Assembly: GCA_900318145.1 (NCBI GenBank)
Contig: ONJM01000011.1
Location: 21,112 to 85,111, forward strand
DNA: 64,000 nt
From: an uncultured Eubacteriales bacterium
GTDB taxonomy: Bacteria > Bacillota > Clostridia > Christensenellales > Aristaeellaceae
Direction: 5' to 3'
Below, piece after piece: positions 8,151 to 16,077 of the stretch. A program made the position numbers and the translations under genes. Position 1 is the first letter of the stretch; each line of letters opens with the position of its first letter. Below the pieces are notes generated by a model. It was given only the letters and a program-made list of their open reading frames with translations, did not search any database and was not told where the DNA came from.

Positions 8151-8179
8151 TTGACAAAGCCGTAAGGCCTGTGTATCAT
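8151..8179 (+). promoter_or_regulatory. Promoter of the metK riboswitch transcript
   Basis: -35 TTGACA, 17 bases, -10 TATCAT. Transcription would begin just before the SAM aptamer. Confidence 0.85.
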
Positions 8180-8190
8180 ACTTCCCGCAA

Positions 8191-8304
8191 ACCTTATCAC
8201 GAGTGACCGAGGGACGGGCCTGATGACGTCACGGCAACCGGCGAAAGCTTGGTGCCAAATCCCGCAGCGCGTGCACACCCCTTGGGGAGCGCTGGCAGAT
8301 AAGG
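8191..8304 (+). ncRNA. SAM-I (S-box) riboswitch aptamer
   Basis: The fold elements are visible in order. P1 is the 5' strand CCTTATC pairing with GATAAGG at the 3' end. The conserved core includes GAGGGACGGGCCTGATGA, then CGGCAACC, then GCTTGGTGCCAAATCC. A variable hairpin with the CCCCTTGGGG element precedes the 3' P1 strand. S-box aptamers bind S-adenosylmethionine and stop transcription of methionine and SAM genes when SAM is plentiful. The position directly upstream of metK fits. Confidence 0.95.
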
Positions 8305-8322
8305 CGATCACGCGATTGCGTC

Positions 8323-8356
8323 CGTCTGGCTTGTGTGCAGGCCGGGCGTTTTATTT
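8323..8356 (+). terminator. Expression-platform terminator of the SAM riboswitch
   Basis: A CGTCTGGC strand pairs with GCCGGGCG (two G-U pairs) around a ten-base loop, followed by TTTTATTT. It lies between the aptamer and the metK ribosome-binding site, as expected for SAM-induced termination. Confidence 0.75.
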
Positions 8357-8396
8357 TGCGGCGCCGCCCGCCCGACTCCGGAAGAAAGGAAGAAAA

Positions 8397-9572
8397 ATGA
8401 GAAAACTGTTTACCTCCGAATCCGTTACCGAAGGCCATCCTGACAAGCTTTGCGACCAGGTTTCCGATGCCGTGCTGGACGCCATCCTGGCTGAAGATCC
8501 CAGCGCCCGGGTCGCCTGCGAAACTTTCGCGTCCACCGGCATGGTCACCGTCATGGGTGAGATCACCACCTCCACCTATGTGGACATCAACGCCATCGTC
8601 CGCCGGACCGTTACCGAAATCGGCTATGACTCCCCGGAAAAATCCTTCAACGGCAAAACCTGTGCCGTCATGACCGCCATCCATGAGCAGAGCCCGGATA
8701 TCGCCATGGGCGTGGACGATGCCCTGGAAACCCGCAGCGGCAGCGCGGAAGCGGACACCGGTGCCGGAGACCAGGGTATGATGTTCGGCTACGCGTGCAA
8801 TGAAACCCCGGAACGGATGCCGCTGCCCATCGCCCTGAGCCACCGCCTGGCCCGCCGTCTGGCGGAAGTCCGGAAAAACGGCACTCTCCCCTGGCTTTAT
8901 CCCGACGGGAAAACCCAGGTCACCGTTGCCTACGAGAACGATGTTCCCGCCGCGGTGGATACCGTCGTGGTCTCCGCTCAGCATTCCGCCGACGTTTCCC
9001 AGGAAACCATCCGGGATGAAATCCTGAAGCATGTGATCGCTCCCGTGATTCCTCCGGCGCTGCTGACCTCCGAAACCCGTTTCTTTATCAATCCCACCGG
9101 GCGTTTTGTCATCGGCGGCCCCGCGGGAGATACGGGTCTCACCGGCCGCAAGATCATCGTGGATACCTACGGCGGCTACGCGCCGCACGGCGGCGGCTGC
9201 TTCTCCGGCAAGGATCCCACCAAGGTGGACCGCAGTGCCGCCTACGCCGCCCGCTACGCCGCGAAAAACGTGGTGGCCGCGGGCCTGGCGGACCGCTGCC
9301 AGATTCAGCTTGCATATGCCATCGGCGTCGCGGAACCCGTCAGCATCCTGGTGGATACCTTCGGAACCGGCAGGGCCGGGGACGATAAAATTGCGGAGGC
9401 TGTCCGCAAAGTGTTCGACTTCCGCCCCGCTGCCATTATCCGGGATCTGGATCTCCGCCGGCCGATCTACCGTCAGACCGCGGCCTACGGCCACTTCGGC
9501 CGTACGGATATCGATCTTCCCTGGGAACATGAAGATAAAACACAGGCGCTGATTGCGGCAGTCAACGGCTGA
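8397..9572 (+). CDS. metK: S-adenosylmethionine synthetase
   Basis: The protein has 391 residues. The start [20 protein letters not shown] matches the family N terminus, and GGAAG lies just upstream. Diagnostic motifs include [17 protein letters not shown] and the phosphate loop [19 protein letters not shown]. The enzyme makes SAM from methionine and ATP as a tetramer in the cytoplasm. It is controlled by the S-box leader and ends at a bidirectional terminator. A longer reading frame extending upstream runs into the riboswitch and is not coding. Confidence 0.98.
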   Translation: MRKLFTSESVTEGHPDKLCDQVSDAVLDAILAEDPSARVACETFASTGMVTVMGEITTSTYVDINAIVRRTVTEIGYDSPEKSFNGKTCAVMTAIHEQSPDIAMGVDDALETRSGSAEADTGAGDQGMMFGYACNETPERMPLPIALSHRLARRLAEVRKNGTLPWLYPDGKTQVTVAYENDVPAAVDTVVVSAQHSADVSQETIRDEILKHVIAPVIPPALLTSETRFFINPTGRFVIGGPAGDTGLTGRKIIVDTYGGYAPHGGGCFSGKDPTKVDRSAAYAARYAAKNVVAAGLADRCQIQLAYAIGVAEPVSILVDTFGTGRAGDDKIAEAVRKVFDFRPAAIIRDLDLRRPIYRQTAAYGHFGRTDIDLPWEHEDKTQALIAAVNG

Positions 9573-9592
9573 CGGCCCGCTGCGGACAGAAT

Positions 9593-9628
9593 AAAACGCC
9601 TCGGAGAATCTGCTCTCCGGGGCGTTTT
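9593..9628. terminator. Bidirectional terminator between metK and mscL
   Basis: AAAACGCC and CGGAGA pair with TCTCCG and GGCGTTTT around a short loop, giving a T-tract in both directions for the two convergent genes. Confidence 0.88.
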
Positions 9629-9657
9629 GCTGTCTGTATCCGGCTGCCTTCCGCTGA

Positions 9658-10050
9658 TTATTTCAGTTCGCTGGTGCAGTGCGGGCAGCGGGTCGCCTTG
9701 ATATCGATCTCGCTCTGGCAGAAGGGGCACTTCTTGGTCGTGGGTTCCGCGGGCGCTTCTTCCTTCTTCTTCAGATCCTTGGCTTTGTTGAAAGCCTTGA
9801 TGATCAGGAACAGGATCAGAGCGGTCAGAAGGAACTCAACCACAACCGCCGCGAAGCTGATCAGGCTGCCGGCGAAACCGGTGCCGCCGCCGTCCATCTT
9901 GGGCAGTGCCTCGAGAATGGGGTTCAGGAAAATCTCCACCACAGCGGTGACGACTTTGCCGAACGCGCCGCCCAGAATCACGGCTACGGCCAGCTCGAGC
10001 ACATTGCCCTTCAGTGCGAAGTCTTTAAACTCGTTCAGGAACTTCTTCAT
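9658..10050 (-). CDS. mscL: Large-conductance mechanosensitive channel MscL with C-terminal zinc ribbon
   Basis: The protein has 130 residues. MKKFLNEFKDFALKGNVLEL is the standard MscL N terminus, and two membrane segments follow (LAVAVILGGAFGKVVTAVV and FAAVVVEFLLTALILFLIIK). The channel opens under membrane tension to release solutes. The C terminus has a cytoplasmic tail with two CPxC pairs (CPFC and CPHC), which look like a zinc ribbon; E. coli MscL has a plain helix there. The start at 10050 is chosen from family alignment; the upstream frame to 10125 is extra. Confidence 0.95.
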   Translation of the reverse strand: MKKFLNEFKDFALKGNVLELAVAVILGGAFGKVVTAVVEIFLNPILEALPKMDGGGTGFAGSLISFAAVVVEFLLTALILFLIIKAFNKAKDLKKKEEAPAEPTTKKCPFCQSEIDIKATRCPHCTSELK

Positions 10051-10134
10051 GGTACTCTCTCCTCTTTTGTTTTTATCTGCAGCAAAACTCCGCGTGCAGA
10101 CCTGCTGCCCGCGCGGGTTTCGCACAGGACCGGT

Positions 10135-10845
10135 TTATTTCTTTCCGCCGAACAGGCTGCCGATGGCTTTGGTCAGGCTCTTGGTCAGGTTGGAAACAAC
10201 CTGGCGGGTCGCCGTGGAAATCGCGGTGTTCTTGACACGTCCGGCAACGGAATCATTCCGGCGGGCGCGCTCGGCCGCTTCCTCACGCAGGGCGTCATTC
10301 CGGGCGCGGCGCTCGGCGGCTTCCTTCTCGCGGGCCTCGCGTTCCGCGTCCCGCCTGGCTTTCTCCGCAGCCTTCTGCTGCTCGGCCAGCACTTTGGGAT
10401 CGGTAACCGCCTGCGGCTGCTGCACGGGCACATAGGTGCCGGTGGCGGCGTCATACTGTACGGTCATCATCTGCTGCACCATCTGGCCGGTCGTGGGATC
10501 CTGCACCAGCACAGGCATCTGCTGCAGCTGGGGCTGCACCTGGATGGTGGGCACTGCCTGCTGGATAGCCTGGACCACGGGCTGTGCAGCCTGAACCACA
10601 GGCTGCGCGGCCTGCTGCACCACCTGCTGAACCGCCTGGGGCGCTTCCTGGACCGCCTGTACCACGGGCTGCGCGGCCTGCTGTACGGCCTGGGGCGCTT
10701 GCTGCACTGCCTGAATCACGGGCGCCGCAGCTTCCTGCACGGCTCCGGCAGCCTGCTGCGCCGCTTCCGCGGGCTGAGTCATGCCTTCGATTTCTTTTTC
10801 GACATATTGTCCGGTCGCGGGATCAAATACCTTGAATGTTGCCAT
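10135..10845 (-). CDS. Ala/Gln/Val-rich protein with a HerA-like C-terminal tail
   Basis: I recognise no named family. The 236 residues start with a short domain (MATFKVFDPATGQYVEK). A low-complexity stretch of QAVQQAAQPVVQA-like repeats follows (about 25-105), then a second DPTTGQ motif. A highly charged Arg/Glu/Ala coiled-coil-like segment (about 150-200) precedes a C-terminal VSNLTKSLTKAIGSLFGGKK. That ending resembles the tail of HerA-like/YjgR (DUF853) ATPases, whose gene lies directly upstream on the same strand. The start is uncertain: GTG at 10866 or ATG at 10845, neither with a good ribosome-binding site. Confidence 0.7.
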   Translation of the reverse strand: MATFKVFDPATGQYVEKEIEGMTQPAEAAQQAAGAVQEAAAPVIQAVQQAPQAVQQAAQPVVQAVQEAPQAVQQVVQQAAQPVVQAAQPVVQAIQQAVPTIQVQPQLQQMPVLVQDPTTGQMVQQMMTVQYDAATGTYVPVQQPQAVTDPKVLAEQQKAAEKARRDAEREAREKEAAERRARNDALREEAAERARRNDSVAGRVKNTAISTATRQVVSNLTKSLTKAIGSLFGGKK

Positions 10846-10927
10846 CTTCTGCTGCACGGTGCTCACCTGCGCCGTGAGAGGGGTCGTTGAGGAAACAGTG
10901 ACAGGATCTATCTACAAGCGGCATGGA

Positions 10928-12367
10928 TCAGATGATCGGCCACAGATAGCCATTGTACTGGACAAGTTCCCTGTGCTGTCCGAACGGAACAACCTGCCGC
11001 AGGACGCCGTTCACAAGCAGGTACTGGGGTACCGGTACGGCTGCGGGCTGTGCGGCAGCCTGCTCTTCCTTCTTCGCGGCAAGAATCTCATAAGCGCTCT
11101 GTTCGTTAACCGCCTCGTCATACACGCCGCGGAGCGGGCTTTCAGCCAGGACCTGTGCGCGCTCCTCCGCCGTGATCGCGCCCATATAGCTCTGCGGAGG
11201 AAGGATCGTCGCCCGCTCCACGATACCGGGAGCCCCGTGCTCATCCAGGAAGGAAACCAGCGCTTCACCGGTCTTCAGGGTCGTAATTGCCTCTTCGGTG
11301 TCGAAGGCAGGATTCGTTCGGAACGTCTGCGCCGCAACCTTCACCGCCTTCTGGTCCAGCGGCGTATAGGCGCGGAGCGCATGCTGGATCCGGTTGCCCA
11401 GCTGGCCGAGAATGGTCATTGGGATGTCCGCCGGACTCTGGGTAATAAAGAACACGCCCACGCCCTTGGAGCGGATCAGCCGGACCACCTGCTCGATCTT
11501 CTCCATCAGGGCCCGGCTGCAGTTGTTGAAAAGCAGATGCGCCTCGTCAAAGAAGAAGACGATCACCGGTTTTTCCCCGTCCCCCCGTTCAGGCAGCCTG
11601 TCGTACAGCGCCGTAAGCATCCACAGCAGGAAGGTGGAATACATCGTCGGATTGTTGAAAAGCCGGTCGGCGGACAGGATATTGATGGTGCCCTGTTCCT
11701 TTCCGTCGTCATTCACCCGGACCCGCAGCCAGTCCCCGATATCCAGCGCAGGCTTGCCGAAGAAAGTGTCTCCGCCCTGGTCCTCCAGAATGGCCACCGC
11801 ACGCTGGATCGCACCGACGCTGGCTGAGGAAACGTTGCCGTAATGCAGGGTGTACTCCTTTGCGTTTTCCCCTACATGCACCAGCATAGCCTTCAGATCC
11901 TGCAGGTCACAAAGTTCATATCCCTCGTTCCGGGCTACACGGAAAAGGATGTTCATAACACCGCTCTGCGTCTCGTTCAGGCTCAGCATCCGGCTCAGCA
12001 GCAGGGGACCCATCTGCTCCACAGTAGCACGGATCGGATGCCCCTGCTCCGCATAGACATCCCAGAACACAGTGGGATACTTTTTGTATTCGAATATGTC
12101 CGGATCAATGCCGCAGCCGGCCAGCCGTCTGTCCAGGCTCTCGCTGCGGACCCCGGGCTTCACCATACCGCTCAGGTCGCTCTTGATATCGCTCAGAAAA
12201 ACAGGCACGCCCATGTCGGAAAAGCTTTCCGCGAGTACCTTGAGGGAAACGGTTTTCCCGGTACCGGTCGCTCCGGCAATCAATCCGTGCCGGTTGGACA
12301 TGGAGGGCAGCAGAAAAACAGGATCACTGCCGCTGGTGCCAACCCATATCTTGTTGCCCTGCAGCAT
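10928..12367 (-). CDS. HerA-like / YjgR (DUF853) P-loop ATPase
   Basis: The 479 residues carry a Walker A motif GATGTGKT (about 33-40), a Walker B VIVFFFDEAHLLF (about 270) and a FITQSP sensor motif. A C-terminal region contains IGRQ-like helices and a RQVVPFGQHRELVQYNG ending. HerA-family ATPases form hexamers and translocate DNA; the role of the stand-alone YjgR branch is unknown. It has its own promoter. The usual GSLFG tail of the family seems to be carried by the next gene instead. Confidence 0.9.
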   Translation of the reverse strand: MLQGNKIWVGTSGSDPVFLLPSMSNRHGLIAGATGTGKTVSLKVLAESFSDMGVPVFLSDIKSDLSGMVKPGVRSESLDRRLAGCGIDPDIFEYKKYPTVFWDVYAEQGHPIRATVEQMGPLLLSRMLSLNETQSGVMNILFRVARNEGYELCDLQDLKAMLVHVGENAKEYTLHYGNVSSASVGAIQRAVAILEDQGGDTFFGKPALDIGDWLRVRVNDDGKEQGTINILSADRLFNNPTMYSTFLLWMLTALYDRLPERGDGEKPVIVFFFDEAHLLFNNCSRALMEKIEQVVRLIRSKGVGVFFITQSPADIPMTILGQLGNRIQHALRAYTPLDQKAVKVAAQTFRTNPAFDTEEAITTLKTGEALVSFLDEHGAPGIVERATILPPQSYMGAITAEERAQVLAESPLRGVYDEAVNEQSAYEILAAKKEEQAAAQPAAVPVPQYLLVNGVLRQVVPFGQHRELVQYNGYLWPII

Positions 12368-12407
12368 CTTTGGCCCCCCTTTTCCACTATAGCTTGTTTC
12401 TTTCGGT

Positions 12408-12437
12408 ATTTTACACTTTTTTTCCTTTGCACGTCAA
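12408..12437 (-). promoter_or_regulatory. Promoter of the HerA-like gene
   Basis: On the minus strand: -35 TTGACG, 18 bases, -10 TAAAAT, about 40 bases before the start codon. Confidence 0.65.
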
Positions 12438-12442
12438 GGCTT

Positions 12443-12463
12443 CCGGGGCTTTTAATGCCCCGG
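12443..12463. other. GC-rich hairpin after rph-rdgB
   Basis: CCGGGGC and GCCCCGG form a perfect seven-base stem with a seven-base loop about 30 bases beyond the rph-rdgB stop. There is no T-tract, so it may be a 3'-end stabiliser or a weak terminator. Confidence 0.5.
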
Positions 12464-12494
12464 TTTCCGTATTTTTCCGGGTTTTTCCGGCCTG

Positions 12495-13832
12495 TTACCC
12501 TTCCCGGCTGATTTTTGCCATGATTTTCGCCATTTCCCGGGCTGCCCGTGCGCGGTGGCTGATCTCGTTTTTCTCCTGTTCGTTCATCTCCGCGTAGGTC
12601 TTTCCCATGGGTTCATACAGGAACAGCGGGTCGTATCCGAATCCTCCGGTACCCTGCCGTTTGTGCAGGATCGTTCCGGGACAGCTCCCTTCAGCAATGT
12701 AGGGCTCCTTTCCCGGGAACTTCAGCGCCAAGGCGCATATAAAGCTGGCCCGCCGGTCCTCTTTGCCTTCCATCCGGCGCAGCAGCAGGTCGTTGTTCGC
12801 CTCGTCGTCTCCGTGTTCCCCGGCATAGCGGGCGGACAGCACGCCCGGCTCTCCGTCCAGCACCTCGACGCACAGCCCGCTGTCGTCCGCGATCGCGGGA
12901 AGTCCGGTTGCGGCGCATACCGCCTCCGCTTTGATCACGGCGTTTCCCGCGAATGTGGAGGCGTTTTCATCGATGGGACCGTAGAATCCCGCCGCTGACA
13001 TCGGCGCCAGTGTATAGTAGTCCCGGAACATCTCCTGCAGCTCCCGCAGCTTATGCTCGTTGCCTGTGGCAGCCAGCAGCAGCGGCTTTGGCGCGATATG
13101 GCGCGCCCGGTCCCCCAGCGCTTCCCGCTGCGCCTGCATCAGTTCGGCAATCCCTTTCATCCCGTAGCTCATCAGGACCGTCAGCTCCTCATTGCTGAAA
13201 GCCCTGCCCTCTCCGGTGCCCTGGAGCTCAATGAATTCCCGGTTCTCATTCATGACGAAGTTCATGTCCGTCTGAGCGCTGCTGTCCTCTGTATAGCACA
13301 GATCCAGGCACGGCATATCCCCGACAATGCCGGCGCTGATGGCTGCCACCTGATGGACGATGGGACTCACCAGCAGCTTCTTCTCCCGGATCATCCGGTC
13401 CACCGCGCAGGTCAGGGCCACCATGGCTCCGGTAATGGAGGCGGTGCGTGTTCCCCCGTCCGCTTCCAGCACATCGCAGTCCAGCGTAATGGTCCGTTCC
13501 CCCAGTGCTTTCAGATCCACCGCCTGCCGCAGGGAACGGCCGATCAGCCGCTGAATCTCAACGCTCCGGCCGTCCTTTTTGATCCCGTCGCGCTTTTTCC
13601 GTTCCGTAGTGGAGGCCGGCAGCATGGCGTACTCCGCTGTCACCCATCCCTGGCCTTTTCCTTTCAGGAAGGGCGGCACCGCTTCCTCCACGCTGGCAGT
13701 GCAGATCACCCGGGTATTCCCCGTGGCGATCAGGCAGCTGCCGTACGCCGTCCGCACAAAATCCGTCTGGATGCTCACCGGGCGCTTCTCCTCCGGCCGT
13801 CTTCCGTCCGCACGCTTCTCCATGCCTGTCAT
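12495..13832 (-). CDS. rph-rdgB: RNase PH fused to XTP/dITP diphosphatase (RdgB/Ham1)
   Basis: One 445-residue protein joins two enzymes. Residues 1 to about 240 are RNase PH: RADGRRPEEKRPVSI, the phosphate-site region LDCDVLEADGGTRTASITGA and the tail TVLMSYGMKGIAELMQ. This part trims tRNA 3' ends with phosphate. From about 250 on is the Ham1 pyrophosphatase: LLLAATGNEHKLRELQEM, ADDSGLCVEVLDGEPGV, TGGFGYDPLF and SHRARA. This part destroys non-canonical purine triphosphates. The start at 13832 has GGGAGG upstream; a TTG at 13835 is also possible. No frameshift separates the two halves. Confidence 0.95.
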   Translation of the reverse strand: MTGMEKRADGRRPEEKRPVSIQTDFVRTAYGSCLIATGNTRVICTASVEEAVPPFLKGKGQGWVTAEYAMLPASTTERKKRDGIKKDGRSVEIQRLIGRSLRQAVDLKALGERTITLDCDVLEADGGTRTASITGAMVALTCAVDRMIREKKLLVSPIVHQVAAISAGIVGDMPCLDLCYTEDSSAQTDMNFVMNENREFIELQGTGEGRAFSNEELTVLMSYGMKGIAELMQAQREALGDRARHIAPKPLLLAATGNEHKLRELQEMFRDYYTLAPMSAAGFYGPIDENASTFAGNAVIKAEAVCAATGLPAIADDSGLCVEVLDGEPGVLSARYAGEHGDDEANNDLLLRRMEGKEDRRASFICALALKFPGKEPYIAEGSCPGTILHKRQGTGGFGYDPLFLYEPMGKTYAEMNEQEKNEISHRARAAREMAKIMAKISREG

Positions 13833-13923
13833 CAATCATTTCCTCCCGCAAAAAGGATTTCTGTCTGTTTCTGTGGAATCTCTCTTCCGGATCAAGATTA
13901 TTTCCGAAAGAGGCTGAACCGTT

Positions 13924-14526
13924 TTGAAAGACCGTATCCGCAAGCTGTTTACCAATGTATGGAATGTTCCCAATGTTCTGACGATGCTCCGCATCGTCCT
14001 GATTCCCGTATTCGTAATCGTGTTCTTCGGCGCTCCGGAGGGGAAGGACAGGATCGCCGCCCTTGTTGTTTTCGCCGCCGCGAGCATCACCGATATGTTC
14101 GACGGGATGCTCGCCCGTAAGCTGAATCAGATAACTGATTTCGGAAAACTTTTCGATCCCCTGGCCGACAAGGTGATGGTTGTGACAGCGCTCATCTGCA
14201 ACGCGGCTGTCATCCCGCAGGTCTTTCCCTGGACCGCCATCATCATCGTGGCGGCCAAGGAGCTGATCATGCTCGCCGGCGGAATGTTCATGCTCAGCAA
14301 AGACGTCGTGGTTTACAGCAATTATGTCGGTAAAACAGCGCAGGTGTTTTTCATCCTGTCGCTGCTGCTTTCCTTTTTCCATCCGTCCCTGGAAGCTTCG
14401 GAATTCCGGATCCTCGGTATGACGCCGGATGTGCTCCTGCTGTGGATCACCGTTGCGCTCGCTCTGGCCGCCCTCGCGGTCTATGCTGCCGGAGCGATCA
14501 GAACCCTCCGGGCAAAGAAACAGTAA
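13924..14526 (+). CDS. pgsA: CDP-diacylglycerol-glycerol-3-phosphate 3-phosphatidyltransferase
   Basis: The protein has 200 residues. It is a membrane enzyme with the CDP-alcohol phosphotransferase motif in a complete form (DMFDGMLARKLNQITDFGKL, then DPLADK), which supplies the metal-binding Asp residues. It makes phosphatidylglycerol phosphate, the precursor of phosphatidylglycerol and cardiolipin. The start codon is TTG, with AGAGG upstream. It is divergent from rph-rdgB and ends at a strong terminator. Confidence 0.93.
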   Translation: MKDRIRKLFTNVWNVPNVLTMLRIVLIPVFVIVFFGAPEGKDRIAALVVFAAASITDMFDGMLARKLNQITDFGKLFDPLADKVMVVTALICNAAVIPQVFPWTAIIIVAAKELIMLAGGMFMLSKDVVVYSNYVGKTAQVFFILSLLLSFFHPSLEASEFRILGMTPDVLLLWITVALALAALAVYAAGAIRTLRAKKQ

Positions 14527-14538
14527 CCCGTGTTTTTC

Positions 14539-14568
14539 CGGGCCGCGCGCCGCGCGGCCCGTTTTTTT
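14539..14568. terminator. Terminator of pgsA
   Basis: An 11-base GC-only stem (CGGGCCGCGCG with its complement) is followed by seven T residues. The T-tract overlaps the stop codon of the convergent glpK. Confidence 0.92.
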
Positions 14569-16054
14569 ATTCTTTCGCGAATCCGAGGCTGCGTTCCACG
14601 GCTTTGTGCCAGCCCTTCATATACAGCAGCCTCGTTCCGTCGTCCATCCGACTGGGGAATTCAAGGTCCTGTTTCCAGGCCCGCGCGGTCTCCTCCGCGC
14701 AGCTGTATACGCCCGCGCCCAGTCCTGCCAGCAGCGCCGCGCCCAGGGCGGTAGTTTCCAGCACCTTCGGCCGAACGACGGGAATCCCGCAGATGTCCGC
14801 CTGAAACTGCATCAGGAAGCTGTTCGCGCTGGCTCCGCCGTCCACCTGCAGCCGCTCAGGCCGGCGTCCGGCGTCCTTCGCCATCGCTTCCATCAGATCC
14901 GCGCTCTGGAAAGCGATGGCCTCCAGCGCCGCGCGGACAATATGCGGACGTCCGGTTCCCCTGGTCATGCCGATCAGGGTCCCCCGGCTGTACATATCCC
15001 ACCAGGGCGCGCCGAGTCCTGTAAAGGCCGGCACCAGATATACCCCGCCTGTTCCGGTTACGGACTGCGCCAGTGTTTCACTCTCCGCCGCGGTGGAAAT
15101 AATCTTCAGCTCATCCCGGAGCCACTGGATCGTTGCGCCGCCCATGAACACGCTGCCTTCCAGGGCATAGGACGGTTTTCCGCCGATCCTCCACGCCATG
15201 GTCGTCAGCAGCCCGTTTTCGCTCTTCACCGGTTTATCTCCGGTATTCATCAGCATAAAGCATCCGGTGCCGTATGTGTTCTTCACATCGCCCGGTTTCA
15301 GGCACGCCTGGCCGAACAGGCTGGCGTGCTGGTCTCCGGCCATTCCGGTCACCGGAATCCGCCGCCCCAGAATCGCCGGATCCAGCATACCGATAGGCCC
15401 TGCAGAATCTGTCACCCGGGGCAGGCATGCCCGCGGAATGTCCAGCAGCTTCAGCAGATCCTCATCCCATTCCTGGGTATGGAGATTGAACAGCATGGTG
15501 CGTCCGGCGTTGGTGGCGTCCGTCACATGGGGCCGGTCCTCCAGCAGATTCCAGCACAGAAAACTGTCCGCTGTCCCGAAGCACAGATCGCCGCGTTCCG
15601 CCTTGTCCCGCAGGTTGTAGTAATCCAGCATCCACTTCAGTTTCGTGCCGGAGAAATACGCGTCCGGTACCAGTCCGGTCTTGTCCCGGATCATTTCACC
15701 GCACCCTTCGCGTATCAGTTCCTCAACAATTCCCGAGGTTCTCCGGCATTGCCAGACGATGGCGTTCCCCGCGCATTCACCGGTTTTCCGGTCCCACAGG
15801 AAAGTGGTTTCCCGCTGGTTGGTTATACCGATGGCTTCAATATCCTCAGGATGAATATCCGCCAGGCGCACAGCTTCCCGCAGCGAAGAAATCTGGGTAT
15901 CCAGGATATCCCTGGGGTCGTGTTCCACCCATCCGGGTTTCGGATAATGCTGCGGAAACTCCTGCCCGCAGGATGCCACCATCTGTCCGTCCGTCGTGAA
16001 GATGACCGTCCGTGAACTGGTTGTTCCCTGATCAAGCGCTGCCAGGTATTTCAT
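14567..16054 (-). CDS. glpK: Glycerol kinase
   Basis: The protein has 495 residues, a full-length FGGY kinase. It opens with YLAALDQGTTSSRTVIF (ATP/phosphate motif) and has the substrate region GITNQRETTFLWDRKTG. The FGGY signature region GGASANSFLMQFQADICG and MTRGTGRPHIVRAALEA lie near the C terminus. It phosphorylates glycerol to glycerol 3-phosphate, which is also the substrate of pgsA next door. No glpF or glpD is in the window. It lies 23 bases after the large propeller protein, so the two may share a transcript. Confidence 0.97.
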   Translation of the reverse strand: MKYLAALDQGTTSSRTVIFTTDGQMVASCGQEFPQHYPKPGWVEHDPRDILDTQISSLREAVRLADIHPEDIEAIGITNQRETTFLWDRKTGECAGNAIVWQCRRTSGIVEELIREGCGEMIRDKTGLVPDAYFSGTKLKWMLDYYNLRDKAERGDLCFGTADSFLCWNLLEDRPHVTDATNAGRTMLFNLHTQEWDEDLLKLLDIPRACLPRVTDSAGPIGMLDPAILGRRIPVTGMAGDQHASLFGQACLKPGDVKNTYGTGCFMLMNTGDKPVKSENGLLTTMAWRIGGKPSYALEGSVFMGGATIQWLRDELKIISTAAESETLAQSVTGTGGVYLVPAFTGLGAPWWDMYSRGTLIGMTRGTGRPHIVRAALEAIAFQSADLMEAMAKDAGRRPERLQVDGGASANSFLMQFQADICGIPVVRPKVLETTALGAALLAGLGAGVYSCAEETARAWKQDLEFPSRMDDGTRLLYMKGWHKAVERSLGFAKE

Positions 16055-16077
16055 TCCCCTGCCTCCTGTTTCAGCGG

